Of a DNA stretch of 64,000 bases, positions 27,493 to 35,510 are shown piece after piece. The stretch's first letter is position 1, and each line of letters begins with the position of its first letter. A program made the translations under genes and the position numbers. The notes below the pieces were generated by a model. That model was given only the letters and a program-made list of their open reading frames with translations. It was not told the DNA's origin and did not search any database. The DNA is from Elusimicrobiota bacterium (lineage in GTDB: Bacteria; Elusimicrobiota; Elusimicrobia; UBA1565; UBA9628): assembly GCA_003452935.1 (NCBI GenBank), contig DMMY01000012.1:55745-119744 (forward strand), in the 5' to 3' direction.

Positions 27493-29171
27493 TGCGCGCG
27501 ACGGGCATGCGCGACCGCGGGCCATGGCTCGTCGCGGGCGCATTTCTGGCATTGCTCCTGGCGGCTGCCCTGCGGGAGCAACCCGCGACGCGGATGCTGG
27601 CGGCGCTCGATGCCCGCGAGGTTTCGGCCTTGTGCGCCGCGGAGGGGTATCCGCGGTCGAACTTCTGGGAAAGGGTGAAGGCCATGGGCGTGGGCGCCGC
27701 CGTGGTTCACGTCGAGACCATCGGCGACTTGGCCGAGCGCGGCCAGATACTTGTTTTCTCCCGGCCGGAGCTGGAAAAATGGAAGAGCCTGGGCCTCATC
27801 ACCCCGGCGGCCTCGCTCAAGCCCAACATCCTCTGGATTCGGGACCCCAAGGTTTTTTTGCGGGTCACGGAATCCTTGCGGGAGCAGGGGCTCGTGGCCA
27901 GCACCGGGGCCGCGGCCGGCCACGGATTGGTCGCGCTGACGCGAGATCCGGCCCCGGCGATCGAGGCAGGCGTCGATCCGGCGGAATTTGACGAAACGGT
28001 TTCCCTGGGTTTGATCGCGGCCGTGTCGGATGGCGCCGGGAAGGCGCGCATGATCGGCCCGTCGGCTGCGGAGCATGGGCCGGTTGGGACGCGTTGCCTG
28101 AACGCGACGGCGGGACTGGCGCCTCTGCTGCGCGCCATTTATAGCCAGCCGGGCCGTCTGATCACGTTGAGGCTCGATGCCGGCAGAGGAGTCGAGGGGA
28201 ATCTTTCGGACCTGCGCGGCTTGCTGCGTCCATTGCGGCAGCGTGAGCTCGTAGGCGCGGTTTGGCCTCACGCCGACGCGGCTGGCGGGCGCGCGGCGCG
28301 CTGGCGCTGGTGGGCGGCCTGGATCCTCGCGGTCGTGGGTCCCATCGCGGCCGTGCGCGTGGGAGTCAAGGGATTTAAGAAGGTCCGGCGCGCGGTGCTG
28401 GAGCAACGGCCGGTCGCCTCGCCCGTGGCGGAACTCGTGGCCGGGATGTCGGCCGTCACGCTGGCTTCTGTCGCGGTAGGCCTGGCAGTGGGCCTGATTC
28501 TCTCCGGGACCGCCGCGGCGCAAGTTCCGGAGAGCCTGGCTTTCTCCGCCATGGCTTGGCCGCTCGCCATCGGGGCCGCGGCGCTTTATCCCATATCGGC
28601 GCGGACTTTGGGGCGTAAATTGCGCCGCTCCCCGGCTTACTCGGACATTCTGGGTTTCGCCGCGCTGGCGCTGGCCGCAGTGCTGCTGTTCCGTCCCCGC
28701 TTGCTCTTGTCCGGGACCCCGGTCTGGGGCTGGACGCAGGCCGGCGCGGATTTTTCCACGGCGCTTTGGTGGTGGCCTTGGCGCTGGCGGGAATTTTTAG
28801 TGGGATTTCCGGCGCTGCTGCAGGCCCTGGACCTGGTCGGCAGGCGGCTCGATGCTCCCGACAATCGTATTCGTTACGGCTGGCGCAACGATCCTCGGCC
28901 CTGGCTTTGGCTGGGACTTTTGTTTCCCATCGGCACCATCGCGTCTTTGGGCCGTCCCGGGGCGCCGCTCTGGTCGGTGCTGGGGCAGACCGTGGTCGTG
29001 TTCGTCGTCGGTCTGGCTCTAGGCGGACTGCTCCTGATCCTGCGCGCGGTATCCGCCAAGGACCGGGACGGATCATCTCCTCGGGAAGCCGGACTCTCTC
29101 CTTTCGGAACGGGGTCCCAGGACAAAGGTCCTACTCCGCATAGGACTATTGACCTAGACCAGAAACTGTGA
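27492..29171 (+). CDS. DUF5693-like polytopic membrane protein
   Basis: 559 residues. The N-terminal half after one transmembrane segment reads as a periplasmic alpha/beta domain (REVSALCAAEGYPRSNFWERVKAMG, VHVETIGDLAERGQILVFS, LWIRDPKVFLRVTESLREQG), resembling the DUF5693 pattern of paired TIM-like repeats. The C-terminal half has about seven hydrophobic segments (WAAWILAVVGPIAAVRV, LASVAVGLAVGLILSG, FAALALAAVLLFRPRLL, EFLVGFPALLQAL, GQTVVVFVVGLALGGLLLI). Function unknown; in other bacteria such proteins neighbour polysaccharide genes, and here it follows glgA by a TGATG overlap. The start at 27492 is chosen for that coupling. Confidence 0.65.
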   Translation: MRATGMRDRGPWLVAGAFLALLLAAALREQPATRMLAALDAREVSALCAAEGYPRSNFWERVKAMGVGAAVVHVETIGDLAERGQILVFSRPELEKWKSLGLITPAASLKPNILWIRDPKVFLRVTESLREQGLVASTGAAAGHGLVALTRDPAPAIEAGVDPAEFDETVSLGLIAAVSDGAGKARMIGPSAAEHGPVGTRCLNATAGLAPLLRAIYSQPGRLITLRLDAGRGVEGNLSDLRGLLRPLRQRELVGAVWPHADAAGGRAARWRWWAAWILAVVGPIAAVRVGVKGFKKVRRAVLEQRPVASPVAELVAGMSAVTLASVAVGLAVGLILSGTAAAQVPESLAFSAMAWPLAIGAAALYPISARTLGRKLRRSPAYSDILGFAALALAAVLLFRPRLLLSGTPVWGWTQAGADFSTALWWWPWRWREFLVGFPALLQALDLVGRRLDAPDNRIRYGWRNDPRPWLWLGLLFPIGTIASLGRPGAPLWSVLGQTVVVFVVGLALGGLLLILRAVSAKDRDGSSPREAGLSPFGTGSQDKGPTPHRTIDLDQKL

Positions 29172-29177
29172 TAGGAT
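29149..29177 (+). promoter_or_regulatory. Sigma70-like promoter (TTGACC-17-TAGGAT)
   Basis: TTGACC (29149-29154) and TAGGAT (29172-29177) with a 17-nt spacer. The predicted start near 29184 leaves a 19-nt leader containing GAGGGG before the ATG at 29203. One of the clearest promoters in the window and, unlike several others, it has a ribosome-binding site. Confidence 0.6.
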
Positions 29178-29202
29178 AGGCCCGTCAGTCGAGGGGCGGG
29201 CC

Positions 29203-30513
29203 ATGAAAATCCTTTCCTCCGTCAAGATCGCGGTGTTTTGTCTGGTCTGGACCGCAACGGGCGCCTATGGCCAGACGCGCCCAGGGGTTGCGGGGCGAGG
29301 CGATTTTACCCTGAAGTCCTTCGGCGAAGGCGGCGGCTACGCCCATCCCAGCCCCGAAGCCAGCAACGCCATGGAGGCGGGCACTTGGCAGCAGGCGGGC
29401 AAGCTCAGCGGCGGCCTCGGCTCCCTGGGCGGCGTTCCCTATCCGCTCGAACGGCCGACTCTCAAGCTGCGCGCCGAGGCTTCCGCCCCGGCGGGGCTTG
29501 CGGCGCAATCCCCTCCGGTTCAAATCCCGCCGCTGCATCCGGCCCTCGCCCACGCTCGTCCGATCAAGCCTCCTCTGCCCGTCCCGAAGCGGGCCCCGGA
29601 TTCCGCCGCGGATGATCCCTCGCGTCCGGACGCGGACCGCCGCCGTTATTCGCTATGGGAAGGACTGGCCGCGCCTCTTGAGCTGCCTTCGCATAAGGTC
29701 AAGGAAGTCGGTCTCGATGAGGCGACGGCTTTGGGACGGCGTGATTACGACAGCCATATTCTCAGCCAGAGCGAGGCTTCCTTGACCGCCGGCGGCGCGT
29801 CTCTGCCGAACGGCGGCTCGGATACCGGGGCTGGCGGCGAGATTTTCGTGGCCGTGAACCTGGTGATTAAGGATGGAGCGCAGGCATCCTTCAAGGACGC
29901 TGTCGCGGATTTGGGCCGGACGGCCGGGTTCCGTCAGGATAGGCGCTTCGAGCCGGCCGTGGTCGGGCCCGGGCTCGAAGAAGTGGCGGTGTGGGGTTGG
30001 ATGCCGTCGAGACGCTTGGGAGAGGCCATGAGGGTCCCGTCCTTGGCGCGGTTGGAGATCAAGACATCCGCCCGGCGCGAGACCATGCCTGCGACCACGA
30101 CCAGAGTCCTTTTGGGCATGAGAATTCCAAGCGGCGCCGCGACGGCGGAACTCCCGGCTCGACTTGGGCGCGAGTTGGGCGCGTCCTCCGGCTTTAAAGT
30201 CCTGCGTGAGATCGGCACGCAAACGGCCCCCGGCAGCGGGGAGGCGGTCCTGGTGCTGGAGGCGGAGCTTCCCATCCCGATGCTTTCCCGGATCATGGCT
30301 CGCGGCGACGTGCTCAAGATAGTGCCGGCTCCTCAGCCGGGGGCCGCGTCTGAGGCGCCGTCGGACTCTTCGCCCTCCGCCCAAATAGTGGGATTTTTAT
30401 CCTATGTCCGCGACCACGCCCCGCTGCTTGTGGCGTTGACCTTGCTCGCCCTGCTGCCCGCGGTGAGCGCGGGGCTTCTTTCCGCCGCCCGCGTGTTCAT
30501 ACCTTATCGCTAG
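29203..30513 (+). CDS. Secreted/anchored hypothetical protein with tandem alpha-beta units and C-terminal TM
   Basis: 436 residues. Signal peptide MKILSSVKIAVFCLVWTATG, Pro/Ala-rich disordered region to about 210, then two similar ferredoxin-like units (GGEIFVAVNLVIKDGAQASFKDAVADLG...LARLEIKTSA and TRVLLGMRIPSGAATAELPARLGRELG...VLKIVPAP). Each begins with a strand followed by a helix and ends with a strand. A C-terminal hydrophobic segment (PLLVALTLLALLPAVSAGLLSAA) anchors it. I do not recognise a family. It has its own promoter and precedes the ftsX-like gene by 45 nt; that neighbour has its own -10 box, so shared function is not implied. Confidence 0.6.
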   Translation: MKILSSVKIAVFCLVWTATGAYGQTRPGVAGRGDFTLKSFGEGGGYAHPSPEASNAMEAGTWQQAGKLSGGLGSLGGVPYPLERPTLKLRAEASAPAGLAAQSPPVQIPPLHPALAHARPIKPPLPVPKRAPDSAADDPSRPDADRRRYSLWEGLAAPLELPSHKVKEVGLDEATALGRRDYDSHILSQSEASLTAGGASLPNGGSDTGAGGEIFVAVNLVIKDGAQASFKDAVADLGRTAGFRQDRRFEPAVVGPGLEEVAVWGWMPSRRLGEAMRVPSLARLEIKTSARRETMPATTTRVLLGMRIPSGAATAELPARLGRELGASSGFKVLREIGTQTAPGSGEAVLVLEAELPIPMLSRIMARGDVLKIVPAPQPGAASEAPSDSSPSAQIVGFLSYVRDHAPLLVALTLLALLPAVSAGLLSAARVFIPYR

Positions 30514-30545
30514 GCCGCATTGAGCCGGAAGCGACGCGCTTTTTG

Positions 30546-30551
30546 TATACT
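30546..30551 (+). promoter_or_regulatory. -10 box TATACT 7 nt before ftsX-like gene
   Basis: TATACT, then seven bases, then ATG at 30559. TTGAGC at 30520-30525 is a possible -35 at a long 20-nt spacing. No Shine-Dalgarno; leaderless start predicted. Confidence 0.45.
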
Positions 30552-30558
30552 TCCACGC

Positions 30559-31305
30559 ATGACTTGTACCTTGCGGCGGTTTCTGTTGATAATCTTCGCC
30601 CTGTTGGCCGGGATGGCCGGGGAAAGTCTTTTGGTGCTGCGCGCCCAGGTGGAACGATTTGAGAGCCTCCTGCGCGACGACTTCCGGGTCTTGCTTTTCC
30701 TTAAGAACGAGCCGTCCGACGCGGATCGCAAGCTTCTCGAGGAGAGGCTTTTGGCCTTGTCCCATACCCGGCAAATCCGTTACGTCTCGCGCGACGAGGC
30801 CTTGGCCGCCCTGCGCCAAGATGATCCGGAGTTGGTGGATTCCGTGACTTGGCTGGGCGAGAACCCGCTGCTGCCCGCCTTCGAGGCGCGCTTGGCCTCG
30901 GAAGGCCTTGGGGAGTTCGATGAGTGGCTGCGCGCCGTGCGCGAGGCGGGGGATTGGGTGGATGTGCGCTACCGGCCCGGTCAGGTGCGAGCCGTCCTGC
31001 AGGCCCAGGTTTATGTCCATTATCTTAGCCTGGTCTTGAGCGTTCTCCTCTGCGGCGCGGCCGTGGCCTTGGCCGCGCGTCTTTGGTGGTTCGGCTCCGT
31101 GCCGGGTCTCAAGGCCGCGGCATGGGCCGTGTTCGGCAATGGCGTGAGCGCCGCCGCGGGCATGGTCGCGGCTCTGCTGGCCGCTCTGCCCGCTCGGCAA
31201 TATCTGCCCTGGTGGGAGTCTCCGACGCCGGCGTCCCAGCTCATGCTGTGGGGCTGCATCGCTCTTCTCGGCGGGCTGCTTTACCCATGGACAGCCGCGG
31301 ATTAA
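30559..31305 (+). CDS. FtsX-like cell-division membrane protein
   Basis: 248 residues with FtsX topology. TM1 (RRFLLIIFALLAGMAGESLLVL) is followed by an extracytoplasmic domain with the FtsX pattern (FRVLLFLKNEPSDADRKLLEERLLAL, IRYVSRDEALAALRQDDPELV, LGENPLLPAFEARL) and three further TM helices (LSLVLSVLLCGAAVALAARL, AVFGNGVSAAAGMVAALLAAL, LMLWGCIALLGGLLYPW). FtsX normally works with the ATPase FtsE to switch on EnvC/amidase-driven septal peptidoglycan splitting. No ftsE precedes it here, but the next two genes are envC-like and ctpA, which supports the call. Shorter than usual FtsX (about 290). Overlaps envC-like by 19 nt. Confidence 0.78.
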   Translation: MTCTLRRFLLIIFALLAGMAGESLLVLRAQVERFESLLRDDFRVLLFLKNEPSDADRKLLEERLLALSHTRQIRYVSRDEALAALRQDDPELVDSVTWLGENPLLPAFEARLASEGLGEFDEWLRAVREAGDWVDVRYRPGQVRAVLQAQVYVHYLSLVLSVLLCGAAVALAARLWWFGSVPGLKAAAWAVFGNGVSAAAGMVAALLAALPARQYLPWWESPTPASQLMLWGCIALLGGLLYPWTAAD

Positions 31306-32426
31306 GGCTCGGCCTGCTGGCGCTGGCGTTGTTGGCCGGCGGGGCGCCGCCGGCGGGAGCGCAGGTCCAGGAAAAGCGGCGCGAACTTAGCCGCATCCAG
31401 AAGGATCTTGAGAAGACCCGCGCCGAATTGGAGGAGTTTCGCCGGCAAGAGGCGTCGTTGAGCCGCGATCTGCATACGCTGGAGAACCGCAACGGGGAGA
31501 CGCGGCGCAAGATCGAGGCCATTCAAAAAAATATACGCCAGGCCGAGCAGCGGCGTTCCCAACTCAGGTCCCGCATGGGAACATTGAGTCTGGCCTCGGA
31601 TTTTTGGGCCTCGGCGCTCAACGCGGAGCTGCGCGATTATGTTCGCGACCTGGCGGGAGGCGAGCCTTTGTGGGGAGGTCGCGACCTGTGGGCCGAGGCA
31701 TTCCGCCGGGCGGTCATTTTGGAGAAGACGCGCATCATTGCCAGCCTGAGGGGCTACAGGGTCAAGGCCGAGGCGGCGCAAGAGGTGGCCCGGCGCAAGG
31801 CGGTCGAACTCAAGGATAAGGGCCGTTTGGCCGCGCAGGAGGAGCAGTCGGTGCGCGCCGAGTTCGAGCGCAAGCAGGCCGCCGTGGCCGAGGCTCGGGA
31901 AAAGGTGGCGTCGGCGGAAAAACGCGCCAAGGAGCTCGAGGAAACCAAGCTCGCCCTGACCCAGCTGCTGTCGCGAATAGGCGCGGCCGTCCGCTATGAG
32001 CGGCGCCGCGGGTCCGCCGCGGGATTGGAGGTGCCCAAGAACTCACTGCCCTGGCCCGTGGCGGGCGTCGTGAGCCGCGCCTTCGGGCGGGAACGCAACC
32101 CCGAACTCAATACCTGGGTCATCCACCAAGGCGTGACCTTCGCGACTCGGCCCGGCATCGAGGTGGCGGCCGTGGGGCCAGGCCGGATCATTTACGCGGG
32201 CCCTTTCCGCTCTTATGGGAAAGTCGTCATCGTCGACCATGGCGACGGGTTTTTCAGTATTTATGGAGAGCTGGGCGAGATACTCCAGGCGAAGGGTTCC
32301 GATGTGTTCAAGGGGGAGGCCATCGGCGTGGCCGGGGGCCAGGGCGACAAGGGCAGCCTTTATCTTGAATTGCGCCGGGGGACCGAGGCTTTGGATCCCA
32401 TGGTGTGGCTGGAGAAAAAAAATTAG
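31287..32426 (+). CDS. EnvC-like murein hydrolase activator (coiled coil plus degenerate M23 domain)
   Basis: 379 residues: signal peptide (LRLGLLALALLAGGAPPAGA), a coiled coil of about 220 residues (RELSRIQKDLEKTRAELEEFRRQEASL onward), then a LytM/M23 fold (PWPVAGVVSRAFG, WVIHQGVTFATRPGIEVAAVGPGRIIYAG, YGKVVIVDHGDGFFSIYGEL, LYLELRRGTEALDPMVWL). The zinc site is broken: the usual HxGxD reads HQGVT and the HxH before the final strand reads LYLE. That is the pattern of EnvC, which activates amidases instead of cutting peptidoglycan. It overlaps ftsX-like upstream; ctpA follows after 10 nt. Confidence 0.87.
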   Translation: MDSRGLRLGLLALALLAGGAPPAGAQVQEKRRELSRIQKDLEKTRAELEEFRRQEASLSRDLHTLENRNGETRRKIEAIQKNIRQAEQRRSQLRSRMGTLSLASDFWASALNAELRDYVRDLAGGEPLWGGRDLWAEAFRRAVILEKTRIIASLRGYRVKAEAAQEVARRKAVELKDKGRLAAQEEQSVRAEFERKQAAVAEAREKVASAEKRAKELEETKLALTQLLSRIGAAVRYERRRGSAAGLEVPKNSLPWPVAGVVSRAFGRERNPELNTWVIHQGVTFATRPGIEVAAVGPGRIIYAGPFRSYGKVVIVDHGDGFFSIYGELGEILQAKGSDVFKGEAIGVAGGQGDKGSLYLELRRGTEALDPMVWLEKKN

Positions 32427-32436
32427 GAGGAGCGTC

Positions 32437-33786
32437 ATGAGCCAGCTTGCGCGCGTCATCACGGCCGCCGCCCTGTTGGGGGCCGCGGTTCCGGTCGCGG
32501 GGGAGGGTGGCGTCGCCGCAGGGCGCGCAGGCGCGCGTCCCGGCCGCCCCACGGCCGCCGCCGAGGGGGCCGCGCGTTCCAGCGACAAGACCTACGAACA
32601 GCTTAATCTGCTCGTGGACGTGCTCTCTTATATTCAAGAGAATTATGTCGAGGAGGCCGATACCCAGCAGCTGATCTATGGCGCGGCTTCCGGCATGGTC
32701 CATACGCTCGATCCGTTCTCGCAGTTCATGGAACCCGGAGTGAACCGGGAGATCAAGGCCGAGACCGAGGGGCAGTTCGGGGGCATTGGCATCCGGCTCG
32801 TGATGAAGGACGATTGGCTCACGGTGCTGACTCCCTTGCCCGGCACGCCGGCCTACCGGTTGGGATTGCTGCCCAACGACCGCATCGTGGAAATCGACGG
32901 CGAGAGCGCGAAGGATCTGCAGGTGACGGACGCTTTAGAGAAGCTTAGGGGCGCGCGCGGAACGAAAGTGAAGGTCACGGTCATGCGCTGGCCCGATCGC
33001 GAGGCTTCGGAAGAGGCGGGCGTGACGAAGACATTCGAAATTACGCGGGAAAATATCAAGATCGAGAGCGTGCAGCAGCGCAAGCTCGAGTCGGGGATCG
33101 GCTACCTGCGCATCAGCGAATTCAGCGCCCATACCTTGGAGGATTTTCGTGCCGCCATGGAGCGCCTGGCCAAGGAGGGGATTTCCGGCCTTATTCTCGA
33201 CCTGCGCTACAATCCCGGCGGCCTTCTGACCGCCGCCGTGGATGTGGCCTCCAGTTTCCTGGGGGGCAATAAGCTCGTGGTCTACACGCAGGGGCGGCGG
33301 CCCGATAGCCGTCAGGAATTTCGCAGCGACGCCCAGGCTCCTTACCAGGACCTGCCGCTCATCGTCCTGGTCAACGAGAGTTCGGCCTCGGGCGCCGAGA
33401 TTATCGCGGGGGCCATGCAGGACCATGGCCGGGCCCTGCTTGTGGGCAGCCGGACCTACGGCAAGGCCAGCGTCCAGTCCGTCATTCCCCTGCCCGATAG
33501 CTCAGGCCTGCGCCTGACCATCGCGCGCTACTACACGCCCAACGGGCGCTCCATCCAGCGCGACGAGAAGAAAAAAACCGGCGGCATCACGCCGGACATG
33601 GATATCCAGGTCGCGCGCGACGTGGAGGGCCGCCTCTATTCGCAGTGGGAGCTGATCTATGAGCCGGGCAAGAAGCCCGCCTCCGCCGTCAAGAAGGAGG
33701 AAACGGTGCGCGACGAGGTGCTTGAGCGCGCCGTGGAGCTCATGAAAGCCAAGGATGTTCTCGGCCGCATCAAGGGCAAGGGTTAG
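32437..33786 (+). CDS. C-terminal processing peptidase (CtpA/Prc, S41)
   Basis: Periplasmic serine protease with Ser-Lys dyad that trims envelope proteins, including peptidoglycan hydrolases. 449 residues from the ATG at 32437, which has AGGAGG 6 nt upstream. Signal peptide (VITAAALLGAAVPVAG), then DPFSQFM, a PDZ domain (about 110-200; GIGIRLVMKDDWLTVLTPLPGTPAYRLGL, NDRIVEIDGES), and the S41 core IGYLRISEF, LILDLRYNPGGLLTAAVDVASSFL, NESSASGAEIIAGAMQD (Ser) and GSRTYGKASVQS (Lys). The ftsX-envC-ctpA order is a frequent arrangement. Confidence 0.96.
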   Translation: MSQLARVITAAALLGAAVPVAGEGGVAAGRAGARPGRPTAAAEGAARSSDKTYEQLNLLVDVLSYIQENYVEEADTQQLIYGAASGMVHTLDPFSQFMEPGVNREIKAETEGQFGGIGIRLVMKDDWLTVLTPLPGTPAYRLGLLPNDRIVEIDGESAKDLQVTDALEKLRGARGTKVKVTVMRWPDREASEEAGVTKTFEITRENIKIESVQQRKLESGIGYLRISEFSAHTLEDFRAAMERLAKEGISGLILDLRYNPGGLLTAAVDVASSFLGGNKLVVYTQGRRPDSRQEFRSDAQAPYQDLPLIVLVNESSASGAEIIAGAMQDHGRALLVGSRTYGKASVQSVIPLPDSSGLRLTIARYYTPNGRSIQRDEKKKTGGITPDMDIQVARDVEGRLYSQWELIYEPGKKPASAVKKEETVRDEVLERAVELMKAKDVLGRIKGKG

Positions 33787-33789
33787 GCT

Positions 33790-33805
33790 GGCCCGTCATC
33801 GGGCC
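33790..33805 (+). terminator. Hairpin after ctpA (GGCCCG-TCAT-CGGGCC)
   Basis: A perfect 6-bp GC stem with a 4-nt loop starts 4 nt after the ctpA stop. There is no U-tract, so intrinsic termination would be weak; it may insulate the brnT promoter, whose -35 box begins 2 nt later. Confidence 0.4.
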
Positions 33806-33806
33806 C

Positions 33807-33835
33807 TTGCGCATGAATGGTATAACTGTTATACT
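33807..33835 (+). promoter_or_regulatory. brnTA promoter (TTGCGC-17-TATACT) with palindromic operator
   Basis: TTGCGC (33807-33812) and TATACT (33830-33835), spacer 17 nt. A 15-bp palindrome GTATAAC-T-GTTATAC (33820-33834) overlaps the -10 box, exactly where a CopG-type antitoxin would repress. The -10 ends 9 nt before the brnT ATG. Confidence 0.65.
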
Positions 33836-33844
33836 ATATGTAAA

Positions 33845-34132
33845 ATGGACCGCTTCGAGTTCGACCCCAAGAAGAATAGGCTTAATAAAGAACGCCATGG
33901 AGTCGACCTTGCCTGGGCTCAAGAGCTATGGGACGAAACACATGCCATCATCCCCGCCAAGAACGTCGCCGGCGAAAGCCGCTGCCTGATACTGGCAAAG
34001 GTGGAGGGCAAGTGCTACGCCGCGGTATTCACGAGGAGGAATGAAGCGATAAGACTCATTAGTTGCCACAGGGCAGATCATCGGTTGGAGAAGGTATATG
34101 AAAGCCATGTCCGAAGCCAAGAAGACGCATAA
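33845..34132 (+). CDS. brnT: BrnT-type toxin (ribonuclease) of a type II toxin-antitoxin system
   Basis: 95 residues from the ATG at 33845. Family pattern: FEFDPKKNRLNKERHGVDLAWAQELWDE at the N terminus, RCLILAKVEGKCYAAVFTRRNEAIRLISCHRA in the centre (the strand-strand core with the conserved RLIS-x-RA), then a short helix. BrnT toxins are RelE-like RNases that stop translation. The AT-richer composition relative to ctpA and tsaD fits mobile gene content. It overlaps brnA by 35 nt, and the palindrome over its -10 box suggests autoregulation by BrnA. Confidence 0.92.
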   Translation: MDRFEFDPKKNRLNKERHGVDLAWAQELWDETHAIIPAKNVAGESRCLILAKVEGKCYAAVFTRRNEAIRLISCHRADHRLEKVYESHVRSQEDA

Positions 34133-34361
34133 GAAGATTAGTGCCGCGGCCTTTGATAGGAAATTCGATCGCGGCGAAGATATCTCAGGGTATCTTGACC
34201 TCAAGAAGGCCACCGTCGTCCAGCGGGTCAATGTGGACTTCCCATCATGGATGGTCAATATGCTCGATCAGGAAGCAATCAAGTTAAATGTTTCTCGGCA
34301 AGCCATCATCAAGATGTGGATACGTGAACGACTTGATCCTTCCCATCGAATAACACTGTGA
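34098..34361 (+). CDS. brnA: BrnA-type antitoxin (ribbon-helix-helix)
   Basis: 87 residues (79-84 if a later ATG such as that at 34107 is used). The N-terminal half, KKISAAAFDRKFDRGEDISGYLDL, wraps the toxin. The C-terminal half, VVQRVNVDFPSWMVNMLDQEAIKLNVSRQAIIKMWIRERL, is a MetJ/CopG ribbon-helix-helix DNA-binding domain. It neutralises BrnT and should bind the 33820-33834 palindrome as a repressor. Toxin-first gene order with overlap is normal for brnTA. Confidence 0.92.
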   Translation: MKAMSEAKKTHKKISAAAFDRKFDRGEDISGYLDLKKATVVQRVNVDFPSWMVNMLDQEAIKLNVSRQAIIKMWIRERLDPSHRITL

Positions 34362-34459
34362 GTTTGCTAGGCCATCAGATATGGGCGAGGCCCGTCTAAC
34401 ACGCGCTACAGCCGACCGCGCACGCGACGGTTGAGCTTCGTTATCAGGACACTGCAAAG

Positions 34460-35455
34460 ATGCGCATCCTAGGAATCGAGACGACGTGTGATGAGACCGC
34501 GGCGGCCGTGGTCGAGGACGGCCGCATCCTTTCCAACGTGGTCTCTTCCCAGATCCGCCTCCATCGCCGTTTTCATGGCGTGGTGCCTGAACTGGCAGCG
34601 CGCGCCCATTTGCAGCGCGTCTCCGCGGTGGTCGAGGCCGCTCTGGACGGCTGCCGCGCTTCCATAGACGCCGTCGCTTTTGCCCGCGGGCCCGGGCTTA
34701 TGGGGCCGCTGCTGGTGGGCAAGATGGCGGCTTTGGCTGCGGCCGAGGTCCTGGGCTGCCCGATCGTGGCGGTCAATCATTTGGAAGGCCACATTTTCGC
34801 GGCCGAGTTGGCGGAGAAGCTTCGCTTCCCGCTAGTGACCCTGATCGTTTCGGGCGGGCATACCGACCTCATATTCTGCCGCGCGCCGGGCCGCTACCGG
34901 CTCCTGGGCCGCACGCGCGACGACGCCGCGGGAGAAGCTTACGACAAGGTGGCGCGCATGCTCGCTTTGGGCTATCCCGGAGGCCCGGTCATCGACCGCC
35001 GCGCCCGCGACGGCAATCCGGCTGCCGTCGATTTCTCGCGGCCGCTGCTTCCCGGGTCCTGGGATTTCTCTTTTGCCGGCATCAAGACGGCGATGCTCTA
35101 TCACTTGCGGGATATCAAACGCGCGCCCTCGCGCAGGGAAGTTTCCGATTTGTGCGCGTCTTTTCAGGAGGCCGTGGTGGAGACTTTGGTGCGCAAGACC
35201 CTGGCCGCGGCGCGGCATTGCCGCGTACGCGACGTGGTCGTGGGCGGGGGCGTGGCGGCCAACGGCCGCCTGCGCGAGGTCTTTGAGGCCGAGGCCAAGC
35301 GCCTCGGCGTGCGCGTGATCATCCCGGCTCCGATCCTGTGCACGGACAACGGCGCCATGCTCGCCCAGGCGGCGAGCCATCGGCTGCGGCGCGGCCGGCC
35401 GGGGCGCAGCCTGCGCTGCGACCCGGGCCTGGGCTTCGAGAGTTGGGGCGCCTAG
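34460..35455 (+). CDS. tsaD: tRNA N6-adenosine threonylcarbamoyltransferase
   Basis: Transfers the threonylcarbamoyl group to A37 of ANN-decoding tRNAs, with TsaB and TsaE. 331 residues, canonical: MRILGIETTCDETAAAVVEDG, GVVPELAARAHLQRV (metal-binding His), GPGLMGPLLVGKMAALAAAEV, VNHLEGHIFA (second metal His), VSGGHTDLIF, AGEAYDKVARMLALGYPGGPVID, FSFAGIKTAML and CTDNGAMLAQAA. Its stop is 2 nt before the next gene's GTG, which sits in repeat family B. Confidence 0.97.
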   Translation: MRILGIETTCDETAAAVVEDGRILSNVVSSQIRLHRRFHGVVPELAARAHLQRVSAVVEAALDGCRASIDAVAFARGPGLMGPLLVGKMAALAAAEVLGCPIVAVNHLEGHIFAAELAEKLRFPLVTLIVSGGHTDLIFCRAPGRYRLLGRTRDDAAGEAYDKVARMLALGYPGGPVIDRRARDGNPAAVDFSRPLLPGSWDFSFAGIKTAMLYHLRDIKRAPSRREVSDLCASFQEAVVETLVRKTLAAARHCRVRDVVVGGGVAANGRLREVFEAEAKRLGVRVIIPAPILCTDNGAMLAQAASHRLRRGRPGRSLRCDPGLGFESWGA

Positions 35456-35457
35456 CC

Positions 35458-35510
35458 GTGCCGGAGATCGGAAATAAGGTCAACAAGTTGAATAAGGCGA
35501 TCTCCGGCAC
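35458..35510. repeat. Repeat family B copy 2 (complete palindromic form)
   Basis: A 53-bp unit whose 13-bp ends are perfect inverted repeats: GTGCCGGAGATCG (35458-35470) and CGATCTCCGGCAC (35498-35510), with a smaller CAAC...GTTG palindrome inside. It begins 2 nt after the tsaD stop. The first three bases are the start codon of the next gene, and the unit encodes that protein's first 17 residues. Confidence 0.7.
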
